Shown in pieces: positions 36,716-45,088 of a stretch of DNA of 64,000 nt. The stretch's first letter is position 1. Every line of letters begins with the position of its first letter. A program made the position numbers and the translations under genes. The stretch comes from Shewanella fidelis ATCC BAA-318 (lineage in GTDB: Bacteria; Pseudomonadota; Gammaproteobacteria; Enterobacterales; Shewanellaceae): the NCBI RefSeq assembly GCF_000518605.1, contig NZ_KI912458.1, positions 310,001 through 374,000 on the forward strand. The letters are read 5' to 3'. The notes below the pieces were generated by a model. It saw only the letters and a program-made list of their open reading frames with translations, made no database searches and was not told where the DNA came from.

Positions 36716-36785
36716 AAAGCATGCACTCGCAAGATAAATTGAGTGCTATAATAGCGCCAGTTTTAGTTATTTAAGGCGAAATACA

Positions 36786-37016
36786 GTGAGTGCAGATACT
36801 CCAACGCTGACATTAAAGTCAGGTGAAGAATACATCGAGTTATACAAAGTATTGAAAGTCCAAGGAATGATCAGTGCAGGTGGCGAAGCCAAGCACCTAA
36901 TTTCTGAAGGCCAAGTCACCGTTAATGGTGAAGTCGAAACCCGCAAACGCAAGAAAGTGGTTGCCGGTGAAGTAGTTAGTTTTAATGGCGAAAGCGTTAA
37001 AATTGTTGCAGAGTAA
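36786..37016 (+). CDS. S4-domain RNA-binding protein (YbcJ-like)
   Basis: A 76-residue protein made mostly of one S4 RNA-binding domain: LYKVLKVQGMISAGGEAKHLI...VTVNGEVETRKRKKVVAGEVV, similar to YbcJ and bacterial S4 fragments. Starts with GTG at 36786 behind AAGGCGAAA; the TATAAT at 36747-36752 may be the promoter -10. It is 20 nt before rraB, so the two are probably cotranscribed. Target RNA unknown. Confidence 0.87.
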   Translation: MSADTPTLTLKSGEEYIELYKVLKVQGMISAGGEAKHLISEGQVTVNGEVETRKRKKVVAGEVVSFNGESVKIVAE

Positions 37017-37035
37017 GTGACAAGAGAGGATTAAC

Positions 37036-37422
37036 ATGCAATTTCCTGATGACGACAACGGTAAAATGCTTGCTGCAATGGCAGAGGCTGGTATTGATCT
37101 ATCAAAAGCACTTGATGTCGATTTTTTCTTAGTTTTTGAAGATCAGCGTGATGCTGAGTCTGCACTTGAAGAGCTGAGCCAGTCGGATCTTGAAGGTGAG
37201 ATCGAACTACTACTGAACGACGAGTCTGGTAAATGGGAACTGATTGTTTGTTTAAACATGGTGCCTGAGTACGATGCTATTGTTGAGCAAGAAGTGAGTT
37301 TAAATGAGTTTGCTCAAGAGTTTGGTGGTATTACTGATGGCTGGGGCGTAATGCAGCATCAAGAAGGCGACGATGACTTTGCTGATGACGCACACGAGTG
37401 CGGCGACGATTGTAAACACTAA
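37036..37422 (+). CDS. rraB: RraB-like regulator of RNase E
   Basis: A 128-residue very acidic protein. The start FPDDDNGKMLAAMAEAGIDL and the phrase VDFFLVFEDQRDAESAL match RraB, an inhibitor of RNase E in the degradosome. The C-terminus is Asp/His/Cys-rich (DDAHECGDDCKH), which is usual for the family. AAGAGAGGA ribosome-binding site; strong terminator follows. Confidence 0.93.
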   Translation: MQFPDDDNGKMLAAMAEAGIDLSKALDVDFFLVFEDQRDAESALEELSQSDLEGEIELLLNDESGKWELIVCLNMVPEYDAIVEQEVSLNEFAQEFGGITDGWGVMQHQEGDDDFADDAHECGDDCKH

Positions 37423-37448
37423 CTCAACCGCTTGACCAATCTTGTAAT

Positions 37449-37474
37449 AAGCCACTTATTTTAGTGGCTTTTTT
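37449..37474 (+). terminator. Terminator of rraB
   Basis: AAGCCACT-TATTTT-AGTGGCTTTTTTG is an 8-bp stem with a T tract, 27 nt after the rraB stop. Confidence 0.88.
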
Positions 37475-37539
37475 GTGCCTAAAAGATAAGAATACGGAGA
37501 GTCCAATTTAAATATTAATTGCCACCGAAGGAGAAAAGA

Positions 37540-39513
37540 ATGGCAAGAATGATTAGTTTTGGGACGCCGGTTAACGATGCTGAACGTTGGGCATTTTCCC
37601 TGTTAGCCGATGAATTACCTGAAGATTATATTCTACTCACCAACGTTGAAATTCCGACAAAATCCGGTCAAGCCATGGAAGTTGATGCACTCGTTATTGG
37701 CGAGTGGGGCGTCTATGTTGTCGATGTTAAAGGTTATATTGGTCGATTAGATGCAGGATTGCATGCTTGGTCATTAGATGGACGCGAAGTTGATAACAGT
37801 TTAGCTAAAGCAAATTATGTAGCTCGAGTGCTTGCTGGCAATGTTAAGCATAAAATTCCGGTTGGTGTTTATGCGCCTTGGTGCCAAGGTATGGTATTTG
37901 TTACTGGGCGCAAAGGCGAAGAAATAGAATTAGAAAAGCAGCAAGGCTCACTTAGTATTTACACCCCTAAGCAGATAGTTAAAGCGTTAACAGAAGAGTG
38001 GGGACTTACTGCACCTAAAAAACATCAGGTTACCGATACTCAAAAAGAGCTAGTGCTGGAAACGATTGGCCAAGTCGCTATTGTTGAAAAGCGTAATAAT
38101 CAGATCCAAGATTTCACCAAATTAAGGTGCCTATTTATCCAAAGTGGATTAGAGGTTTGGCAAGCGGAATACAATCCAGGTGAATGGACTGCACCTTGGC
38201 TACTGAAAGTCCTTATTCCTACCCAATTTGTTGATAGTGAACAATCCGAAGCTCACGAAATCCAGTTAAGAAGCGAATTTCAACGGTTACAGTCGTTGTC
38301 AGGTTGCTGTGGCGTACCTTATTGTGCTCCACTTATTCAAGATGGTGAGCAATTAGTGTTACCTATCCGCATGCCTCGCGGTGTTCCGCTCAATGTACTT
38401 GATGCTGAGCAAATGACAACGTATCAGCTGCTTGAAGTGCTACGTCGCAGTGTCACAGGTCTACAGCAAATTCATCGACGTGGTTTTACCGTTGGCGGCT
38501 GGACCAGCAATTGTATCTTTATCTCAGATATGGGGGATGTGGAGTTTATCGACATTAAAGATAACGTTACCACGAGCGAAGATATAAAGGCGTACGCCGA
38601 GGGTTTTTTAGAGATTGCAGAGAAAACCAATCAACCGCGAATTTACCAATGGTATCGCGAAGCAGTCGTTGGCTCTACAACAGATCTTGATGCATTACGT
38701 AGCGACTTATCTGCACTAATTGATCATGGGGTATGTGATGCAGTACCAGAGAAGATTGAAGTCACTGCTGGTGCGATTATTGATCACCATTTTAAATTGG
38801 AACAATTTATCGCGGCTAAAGAGACCAGTCAGTTTTGGCGAGCTACTCATCTACAGGGGCAATATCAATGTGGCGTGTCTATTTACAGCAAGGTTGAAGC
38901 TAATTGGCCAACACTGAGCAGTATTTATCGCACCTTAGCCAAGGTGTATCACCCAAACATTGAGAAAGTGCTAGCATTTGGACAATTACCGCAAAGCGAA
39001 AAGCTATTTATTGCCAGAGCATGGGAATACGGTGAATCGATTGATGAAGTAAAGAATATTCGCCTTGGCCAGCCGTTAATGTGGTTTAAACAACTGCTTA
39101 CTGGTTTACAGTACATGCATCAGATGGATATTTATCATGGCGCGATTTGCCCGAAAAATATTATCTGTAATGAGAATAAGGCGATATTAGTCAACTTTGG
39201 TATTGGTCTTGATATTGCTGCTAGTCATTATGCTTGCCAATATGCAGATCCCACACTGTGGGAAGTTGAAGGAGAGGCTGAGCGTGATTTATATGGCTTA
39301 GTTGCCAGCTTTATTGATGCTATGGCGCCAGAAAGCTTAAAAGGCGATCTATGCCAAGCCGGCATTATCAATGCGTTAGAAGCGTTTGATAGAGAATGGT
39401 TTGGCGAAGCACTCTACGATGTTTGCCATAAAGTGCTCAATTTTGATTTAAGTGTTCACGCCGGAATGAACTATCTAGAGATGTTTGACTTAGCTGATAC
39501 GGATACCATTTAA
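37540..39513 (+). CDS. NERD-domain protein with two kinase-like domains
   Basis: A 657-residue cytoplasmic protein starting at 37540 behind GAAGGAG. Residues 12-110 are a nuclease-related (NERD) domain: MEVDALVIGEWGVYVVDVKG has D49 and D62-x-K64, so the PD-(D/E)xK core is kept. Two kinase-like domains follow. The first (about 195-390) has a Lys in WLLKVLIP but VGGWTSN where HRDxKxxN is expected. The second (about 425-650) has HGAICPKN, lacking the catalytic Asp, and NFG in place of DFG. Both look inactive. NERD-kinase combinations occur in phage-defence proteins such as PglW, but no defence genes are near. Function not known; it stands as a single gene after the rraB terminator. Confidence 0.82.
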   Translation: MARMISFGTPVNDAERWAFSLLADELPEDYILLTNVEIPTKSGQAMEVDALVIGEWGVYVVDVKGYIGRLDAGLHAWSLDGREVDNSLAKANYVARVLAGNVKHKIPVGVYAPWCQGMVFVTGRKGEEIELEKQQGSLSIYTPKQIVKALTEEWGLTAPKKHQVTDTQKELVLETIGQVAIVEKRNNQIQDFTKLRCLFIQSGLEVWQAEYNPGEWTAPWLLKVLIPTQFVDSEQSEAHEIQLRSEFQRLQSLSGCCGVPYCAPLIQDGEQLVLPIRMPRGVPLNVLDAEQMTTYQLLEVLRRSVTGLQQIHRRGFTVGGWTSNCIFISDMGDVEFIDIKDNVTTSEDIKAYAEGFLEIAEKTNQPRIYQWYREAVVGSTTDLDALRSDLSALIDHGVCDAVPEKIEVTAGAIIDHHFKLEQFIAAKETSQFWRATHLQGQYQCGVSIYSKVEANWPTLSSIYRTLAKVYHPNIEKVLAFGQLPQSEKLFIARAWEYGESIDEVKNIRLGQPLMWFKQLLTGLQYMHQMDIYHGAICPKNIICNENKAILVNFGIGLDIAASHYACQYADPTLWEVEGEAERDLYGLVASFIDAMAPESLKGDLCQAGIINALEAFDREWFGEALYDVCHKVLNFDLSVHAGMNYLEMFDLADTDTI

Positions 39514-39535
39514 TTATCAATATACATTAATCAGT

Positions 39536-40423
39536 TTAGTGCCTATATGGACTAAACAGTTCCAGCAACCAGTCGATAAAAGATTGTACTTTTAGCGGCA
39601 GGTTGCTCGATTTTGGCGTCAATAAGTAATAGCGATAAGGACTGGTGAAATCTGCTTCAAATGGGATCACCAGTTTGCCAGTCTTAAGTTCATCTTCAAT
39701 AAAAAAGCGTGGAATTAACGCCACCCCCATGCCACTAACAGCTGCTTGGCTCAGCATGTAAAAGTGTTCAACACCAAATTTCTTCTCCGTGGTTAAATTG
39801 ACATCGAGGCTATCCGCCCACAGTTGCCACAATCCAGGTCTTGTTGTGTGTTGTAATAAGGTCATTTGGTTGATGTCATCAAGACATTTGAGTTTTGCTG
39901 CCAGATCTGGCGAGCAAACCAAACATAGATCTTCGTCCATCAAAGTTAATACGTTAGCCGCTTTAGGGACTGAAGTGCTGCTACGTATGGCGATATCATA
40001 ATTGACCTTGTTAAAGTCGACTTCAAAATCACCAATTGATAAGTCAACATAAAGGTGAGGGTAGCGCGACTTAAACTCTTCTAATCTCGGGATCAGCCAA
40101 CTTATGGTCAAGCTCGGCAGCACGTTAATCGCTAATGTTTGCGTACGCAATGGTTGGCTAATTAAATCACTTGTTGCGTTGTTGATGGTTTGTAGCGCCC
40201 CTTGGGCATGCACAAAGTAGCGTTCGCCTTCATCAGTTAACTTCAGGCTGCGATGCTGACGAATAAACAAAGGCATACCAACGAAGTCTTCGAGGATTTT
40301 AACTTGTTTACTTATTGCGCCGTGGGTGACAAATAGTTCTTTAGCAGCAAGTGTAAAACTCATTAATCTTGCTGATGCTTCAAATGCTCTAAGGGCATTG
40401 AGTGGCGGAAGATGTGGGTACAT
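39536..40423 (-). CDS. LysR-family regulator, GcvA-like
   Basis: A 295-residue LysR regulator with an N-terminal winged helix (LPPLNALRAFEASARLMSF; SFTLAAKELFVTHGAISKQV) and a C-terminal substrate-binding domain that resembles GcvA (INVLPSLTISWLIPRL). It is divergent from the TauE gene at 40544, with an inverted repeat GTGAG-N5-CTCAC between (40449-40463), so it probably controls that gene and the beta-lactamase behind it. Confidence 0.88.
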   Translation of the reverse strand: MYPHLPPLNALRAFEASARLMSFTLAAKELFVTHGAISKQVKILEDFVGMPLFIRQHRSLKLTDEGERYFVHAQGALQTINNATSDLISQPLRTQTLAINVLPSLTISWLIPRLEEFKSRYPHLYVDLSIGDFEVDFNKVNYDIAIRSSTSVPKAANVLTLMDEDLCLVCSPDLAAKLKCLDDINQMTLLQHTTRPGLWQLWADSLDVNLTTEKKFGVEHFYMLSQAAVSGMGVALIPRFFIEDELKTGKLVIPFEADFTSPYRYYLLTPKSSNLPLKVQSFIDWLLELFSPYRH

Positions 40424-40448
40424 GCAATATGCCTAAAGTTTATTTAGT

Positions 40449-40463
40449 GTGAGTTTATCTCAC
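40449..40463. promoter_or_regulatory. Candidate LysR operator
   Basis: GTGAG-TTTAT-CTCAC is a perfect 5-bp inverted repeat lying 25 bp from the LysR start and about 80 bp from the TauE start. LysR sites usually are T-N11-A palindromes in just this position. Confidence 0.4.
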
Positions 40464-40543
40464 GTTAAGGCAACAATAACTCCTTTGAGTTTTCACTGCA
40501 AACCACGTTTAATAGCGCCATTAAAATTAACGATTAAAATGTT

Positions 40544-41323
40544 ATGACTTTTGAGCTTACTTTCGAAATTATTGCGCTGCTATTTTTTGTCGCCATGTTG
40601 GCGGGCTTCATTGATTCTATTGCGGGGGGCGGCGGGCTATTAACTATCCCAGCGCTAATGTGGGCTGGATTGCCACCAACGGTAGCGCTAGCAACCAATA
40701 AGCTACAAGCTTGTGGTGGTAGTTTCTTTGCCAGCTTTTATTTTGTGCGTAAAGGTATGGTAAAACTGGCTGATATGAAGCTCAGTATTGCTTGTGCATT
40801 TATCGGCGCAGCATTAGGTACTATTGCGGTACAAATGATAGATACTGCATTTTTAGAGGTATTTTTGCCATTTTTAATGCTGGCCATTGGCGGTTATTTT
40901 CTGTTTTCTAAAAGCATTAGCGAAAACGATAAACAACAAGTGCTAACGCCAACAGTGTTTGCCTTTACCGCCGCGTTAGCCGTGGGCTTTTATGATGGAT
41001 TTTTTGGCCCTGGTACGGGAAGTTTCTTTGCTCTCGCTTTTGTATCACTTGCCGGTTATGGCTTGGCCAAAGCAACGGCTCACGCCAAAATATTAAACTT
41101 TTCGACCAACATCGCATCGCTTGTTTTCTTCGCTATTGGCGGTAAAGTTTTTTGGATGCTTGGCGCAGTGATGTTAATTGGTCAGGCTATAGGCGCGACG
41201 TTAGGCTCGCGATTAGTACTCACTAAAGGCACTAAAATAATTAAGCCATTGGTCGTGATTATGTCGATTGCGATGAGTGTTAAATTGTTATCAGGGCAGT
41301 ATGATCTATTTGCGTGGTTATAA
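40544..41323 (+). CDS. TauE/SafE (TSUP) family membrane permease, second copy
   Basis: A 259-residue TSUP permease with eight hydrophobic segments. GFIDSIAGGGGLLTIPALMW (about 21-40) and YDGFFGPGTGSFFALAFV (about 150-167) are the two family repeats. Similar in length and layout to the copy at 16405-17178 but clearly divergent. Substrate (sulfite, sulfoacetate or another organosulfonate) is not determined. 25 nt before the beta-lactamase gene. Confidence 0.9.
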   Translation: MTFELTFEIIALLFFVAMLAGFIDSIAGGGGLLTIPALMWAGLPPTVALATNKLQACGGSFFASFYFVRKGMVKLADMKLSIACAFIGAALGTIAVQMIDTAFLEVFLPFLMLAIGGYFLFSKSISENDKQQVLTPTVFAFTAALAVGFYDGFFGPGTGSFFALAFVSLAGYGLAKATAHAKILNFSTNIASLVFFAIGGKVFWMLGAVMLIGQAIGATLGSRLVLTKGTKIIKPLVVIMSIAMSVKLLSGQYDLFAWL

Positions 41324-41348
41324 CATTATTTTCAAGGAAAATGTCATT

Positions 41349-42179
41349 GTGACTGATTATCGTCGTAGCTTTATTATCTTGCTTAGTGTTGCCTTTTTGC
41401 TGGGGCTAGCCATAGCGCAGCCCGTTATTGCTAAGCCTGTTGAGCAAGCTGAGTGGCAACAGGTATTTGATAAGTATAATGCGCAAGGGACGATCTTTGT
41501 GCTTGATGAGCGAGACGGACAGCAAACTGAGTCTGTTTATAATCTTGATAGAGCAAGTCAGCGCTTTTCACCTGCTTCCACATTTAAAATACCCCATAGT
41601 TTATTCGCCTTGGATGCTAAGTTAGTTAATGACGAATTTCAGATCTTCAAATGGGATGGGGTGCAACGTAGTTTTGCACCCCATAATCAAGATCAAAATT
41701 TGCGTTCAGCTATGCGAAACTCCGCTGTTTGGGTATACGATGAGTTCGCCAAGCAACTCGGTGAGCAAAAAGCGCAGCAATACTTATCGCTGATTAATTA
41801 TGGTAACGCTGATCCAAGTATGGATAGCCAAGCAGCTAAAAATGGCAGTTATTGGATTGATGGTAACTTGGCAATCTCAGCGTTTGAACAAGTTGAATTT
41901 CTAAAGGCTTTATATCGCAATCAGCTGCCATTTGCATTGGACGCCCAATTATTAGTGAAAGATATTATGATCACTGAGGCTAAGAGTGATTGGATCTTGC
42001 GTGCTAAAACGGGTTGGCAAGGTAAATACGGCTGGTGGGTAGGTTGGGTTGAGTGGCCTACAGGCCCAGTGTTTTTTGCATTGAATATTGATACACCAAA
42101 TCGCTTACAAGATCTGTATAAGCGTCAAGCGATAACCCGAGAAATATTAAAGTCGATTGAGGCTTTGCCGGCGAGTTAG
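41349..42179 (+). CDS. Class D (OXA-type) beta-lactamase
   Basis: A 276-residue periplasmic serine beta-lactamase with a GTG start at 41349 behind AAGGA. The signal peptide is about residues 1-28 (cut after VIA). All class D motifs are present: S77-T-F-K80, S125-A-V127, Y151-G-N153, the YWIDGNL segment and K220-T-G222, so it should be active on penicillins; carbapenem activity cannot be judged. It resembles OXA enzymes of environmental Shewanella more than acquired types. Lies 25 nt after a TSUP permease and likely shares its LysR-controlled promoter. Confidence 0.92.
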   Translation: MTDYRRSFIILLSVAFLLGLAIAQPVIAKPVEQAEWQQVFDKYNAQGTIFVLDERDGQQTESVYNLDRASQRFSPASTFKIPHSLFALDAKLVNDEFQIFKWDGVQRSFAPHNQDQNLRSAMRNSAVWVYDEFAKQLGEQKAQQYLSLINYGNADPSMDSQAAKNGSYWIDGNLAISAFEQVEFLKALYRNQLPFALDAQLLVKDIMITEAKSDWILRAKTGWQGKYGWWVGWVEWPTGPVFFALNIDTPNRLQDLYKRQAITREILKSIEALPAS

Positions 42180-42211
42180 CAACAAGCTGGCCGTTTATTA
42201 GCCTTGCTAGC

Positions 42212-42236
42212 GTCAACATTCGAGATTAATGTTGAC
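42212..42236. terminator. Hairpin between the beta-lactamase and a convergent LysR gene
   Basis: GTCAACATT-CGAGATT-AATGTTGAC is a perfect 9-bp stem, followed by CTTTGCTTT. It sits 33 nt after the beta-lactamase stop and 60 nt from the LysR stop, so it is a likely bidirectional terminator. Confidence 0.65.
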
Positions 42237-42295
42237 CTTTGCTTTAGCGATAGCATCTAGTTTAAACCAAAGCACACAAATCAGCTGGCGAGGTT

Positions 42296-43249
42296 TTAAT
42301 TGGGATTGTGAGCTGCGTACATATTCTCAAAACCCGGTATTCGATGTTCCCAATTGGGGATCTCATTACCGACTATCGATTTTAATGTTTCAATAAATAG
42401 TCGGGTTTTAATTGGCGCATTTCGGTGCGGATACACAGCGTAAATTGTACCAAAATCTTCTAGGTGCAGATGGGTCATTATTGGCGTTAATTGCCCTGAG
42501 ACAATTTCATTGCCAATCATTTGTGCCGTTACAACCGCAAGCATATTTCCTGCGATTGCTGTTTGCGTCAGCATTTCCAAATCATTTACTTTATAAGCAG
42601 CATTAAGCTTAAATTGCTTTTGTTGTTTATTTTCCTGATAAGCGAATTTATCAAGTAGCAGACCCGGCGCTGCGTATACAGCGGCAGGTAAACTCTCTAA
42701 CTGTTCAATCGTTGTGATAGCTCCATGTTTGGCGATAAAAGCAGGTGAAGCCACGATTAGCAGCCGATTTCTGGCAATTTTTTGGCTAATTAAATTGGAG
42801 GTTTTTGGTTTGCCGACTCTGAAGCCAATATCGAACCGTTCGCCAATCATATCGATAATCCTGTCTTCTAAACGCAGTTCTACTTCAACTTCAGCGTGTT
42901 GCTGCTGAAATAGTATTGCGGCTTGTTGCACATATTGTCGGCCAAATAAGCTTGTACTGCTGATCCGTAACAAGCCTTTAGGTTGTGAATGATAGTTTTG
43001 CGCAATGAGATAACTATCATTAAGCAAGGTTCGTAGACTTCTAGCCTGATTAAGCATCTCATTACCGGCGGCGGTTAACGCTAATGAGCGCGTAGTACGG
43101 TTAAGTAAACGTACTCCTAGTTCATTTTCTAAACGGCTAATCTGCTTAGAAATTACAGATCTATCAAGGTTTCGCTGCTCGGCAACTTTGGTAAAAGAGC
43201 CCAGTTCGACAACTTCTAATAACAATAATAATCGGGTTGAAAAATCCAT
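42296..43249 (-). CDS. LysR-family transcriptional regulator
   Basis: A 317-residue LysR regulator. The winged helix is FTKVAEQRNLDRSVISKQISRLENELG (about 18-44) and the C-terminal effector domain follows a DsdC/YafC-like pattern (LRISSTSLFGRQYVQQA). It is divergent from the crotonase gene at 43395 and very likely controls it; direct repeats GCATCAAT are in between. Confidence 0.88.
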   Translation of the reverse strand: MDFSTRLLLLLEVVELGSFTKVAEQRNLDRSVISKQISRLENELGVRLLNRTTRSLALTAAGNEMLNQARSLRTLLNDSYLIAQNYHSQPKGLLRISSTSLFGRQYVQQAAILFQQQHAEVEVELRLEDRIIDMIGERFDIGFRVGKPKTSNLISQKIARNRLLIVASPAFIAKHGAITTIEQLESLPAAVYAAPGLLLDKFAYQENKQQKQFKLNAAYKVNDLEMLTQTAIAGNMLAVVTAQMIGNEIVSGQLTPIMTHLHLEDFGTIYAVYPHRNAPIKTRLFIETLKSIVGNEIPNWEHRIPGFENMYAAHNPN

Positions 43250-43282
43250 AACTTCTTATCCAAAGTTTATTGGTGCAATTTG

Positions 43283-43324
43283 GGCATCAATGATATGCCT
43301 ATTTTATGGTTTTTGTGCATCAAT
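43283..43324. promoter_or_regulatory. Candidate LysR binding region before the crotonase gene
   Basis: GGCAT-CAATGAT-ATGCC (43283-43299) is a 5-bp inverted repeat with LysR-like spacing, and GCATCAAT recurs 33 bp later (43317-43324), about three helical turns. Two sites on one face of DNA are usual for LysR regulators. Confidence 0.4.
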
Positions 43325-43394
43325 AACAAATCTATAGTAGCTCCATAGGCAAGACATTAAGACATTATTTAAATGAATTGAACGAGGCTACATT

Positions 43395-44219
43395 ATGAAC
43401 AAGCTATCTATTACTACTGAAAATTACATCACAACCGTAAGCATCAATAACCCACCAGTAAACGTGTTAACCATTGACCTTATTAACGAAATCAATGCTT
43501 TTGTACTTTCACTAAAAGATAACCGTGACACAAAAATAGTGGTGTTTAAGTCGCTACATGAGCAGTTTTTTTTAGCGCATTTGGATCTAAACGTCATAAA
43601 CGGAACTCAAGGTGGCCAAGCGGCATCTATTGAATTTAACCATATGATTGCCAACATAAAGGCGATGAAGCAGCTATCGGTTGCAGTCGTAGATGGTGTC
43701 GCTCGCGGCGGTGGTAATGAATTTGTAATGGCATGTGATTTGGCCTATGGAACTGAAAACGCAGCATTTGCTCAGCCTGAGGTGCATGTAAACATCCCAA
43801 CTGGTGGTCAAGGTGCGGTACAGTTTGCAAGACGACTTGGCAAAGGCAAAGCGCTACAAGCACTGCTATTAGGTAATGACTTTAGTGCGCAACAAGCAGA
43901 AGCTTTAAACATAATTACCCAATATGTGGCTAAAGCTGAATTAGATGGCTTTTTAACACAGACATTAACCGTCATAGCGGGTTTAGAGATCCGTGATATT
44001 GTGATGTACAAAGAGATTATCCAAAGCGCTATCATTGACGAAAATGCCGGTGCAGAGCTTGAGCTACGTTATTTTTTAGAGCGAGCTAAAGAGCAAAAAA
44101 CACAAGCTATTATTAGTGCTTTTTTAAAGCATGGTGGACAAACTGAAAGAGAAGCTAAGGATATTCAAGGTATTTTCGTCGATACAGCAGCGGCTTTGTC
44201 AAATGCTGAGGTACAGTGA
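43395..44219 (+). CDS. Enoyl-CoA hydratase/isomerase (crotonase) family protein
   Basis: A 274-residue crotonase-fold protein. The oxyanion-hole segment DGVARGGGNEFVMACDLAYG lies near residues 101-120. The hydratase Glu after the second oxyanion loop is in AFAQPEVHVNIPTGGQGA (about 130-148), where Glu is present at the first conserved place only. It could be a hydratase, isomerase or thioesterase-like family member; substrate unclear. Divergent from its probable LysR regulator. Confidence 0.83.
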   Translation: MNKLSITTENYITTVSINNPPVNVLTIDLINEINAFVLSLKDNRDTKIVVFKSLHEQFFLAHLDLNVINGTQGGQAASIEFNHMIANIKAMKQLSVAVVDGVARGGGNEFVMACDLAYGTENAAFAQPEVHVNIPTGGQGAVQFARRLGKGKALQALLLGNDFSAQQAEALNIITQYVAKAELDGFLTQTLTVIAGLEIRDIVMYKEIIQSAIIDENAGAELELRYFLERAKEQKTQAIISAFLKHGGQTEREAKDIQGIFVDTAAALSNAEVQ

Positions 44220-44272
44220 ACAGCATGATGATTTATGCTACTCGTAACGCTTGTTGACGAAATAAATCTAAC

Positions 44273-44307
44273 AATTCCCCCTGTTGCTGATTGCTACAGG
44301 GGGAATT
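44273..44307. terminator. Bidirectional terminator, crotonase/gcvR
   Basis: AATTCCCCCTGT and ACAGGGGGAATT form a 12-bp perfect stem around an 11-nt loop, between two convergent genes. Confidence 0.85.
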
Positions 44308-44314
44308 AACCAGC

Positions 44315-44812
44315 TTAATTCGACAAGTTATCTAACACCACATCATCACCGATATCATATAGGGCTTGGGTTAGCTTATCTTCATCATGGCTGTTCATGC
44401 CAACATTAAAGTCGGCTCTAAACAACGGGATCCCAGTGTGGCTGGCACTTTCATAGCGAGTGCTCATATGTTCAATGTTTATTCCTAGGGCACTAATCTT
44501 ATTAGATATTTGGTGTACAAGCCCCGGTCGGTCATTAGCGACTAATGAATAACTTACGTGTTTGGCTTTTGCTTTAGGTTTTGTGGTTTTCGCGTAGGTA
44601 AGTAATACCCCATCGAGTAGTTCTAAATTTTCAATTAACTCATCCCACTGCCCAGAAGGGACTTCTAAAAGTAAAATGGCGGCGAAAATACCATCAATAT
44701 GACGTAGCTCTGAATCTAACCAGTGGCCGCCGTGTCTGCTCACACAGTGAGCAATCTGCTCTACTAAGCCTTCTCTGTCGTTAGCTTGCAAGGTCACTAG
44801 ATATCTTAACAT
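44315..44812 (-). CDS. gcvR: GcvR-like protein with two ACT domains
   Basis: A 165-residue protein made of two ACT domains (about 1-75 and 85-160): LRYLVTLQANDREGLVEQIA and HVSYSLVANDRPGLVHQIS begin each. This is the plan of the glycine-cleavage repressor GcvR, which binds glycine and GcvA. It is somewhat shorter than the ~190-residue E. coli GcvR. A GcvA-like LysR lies at 39536-40423, 4 kb away; a link is only a suggestion. Confidence 0.78.
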   Translation of the reverse strand: MLRYLVTLQANDREGLVEQIAHCVSRHGGHWLDSELRHIDGIFAAILLLEVPSGQWDELIENLELLDGVLLTYAKTTKPKAKAKHVSYSLVANDRPGLVHQISNKISALGINIEHMSTRYESASHTGIPLFRADFNVGMNSHDEDKLTQALYDIGDDVVLDNLSN

Positions 44813-44931
44813 TTGATATTACTCCATTATTTATCACGTCAAAGGGGATATATTGTTTGTAAATCTATAACTGTACTGCCATCCATTTATATCGGAAATT
44901 CTTGCTCATTTAGTCGGCTTTTAGCTCACCG

Positions 44932-44965
44932 TTGTAACACTAGTGTCATTTTTGCGTCATATAAT
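44932..44965 (+). promoter_or_regulatory. Pho box and promoter of the pst operon
   Basis: Three 7-mers at 11-bp spacing: TTGTAAC (44932-44938), GTGTCAT (44943-44949), GCGTCAT (44954-44960). The last two match the PhoB half-site CTGTCAT with the usual AT spacer. A -10 TATAAT at 44960-44965 follows directly, as in PhoB-class promoters where the box replaces -35. Confidence 0.8.
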
Positions 44966-45088
44966 GCACCACATTAAAATATGCTGAGCTAATGTCGTGG
45001 CAAATTAAAGCGTGCTTCTAGTGTTAGCATAGTCGTTAATACAATCCCAGTTAAACTTTTACTGGCTTTAAAATAATCGAGGTTCTTA

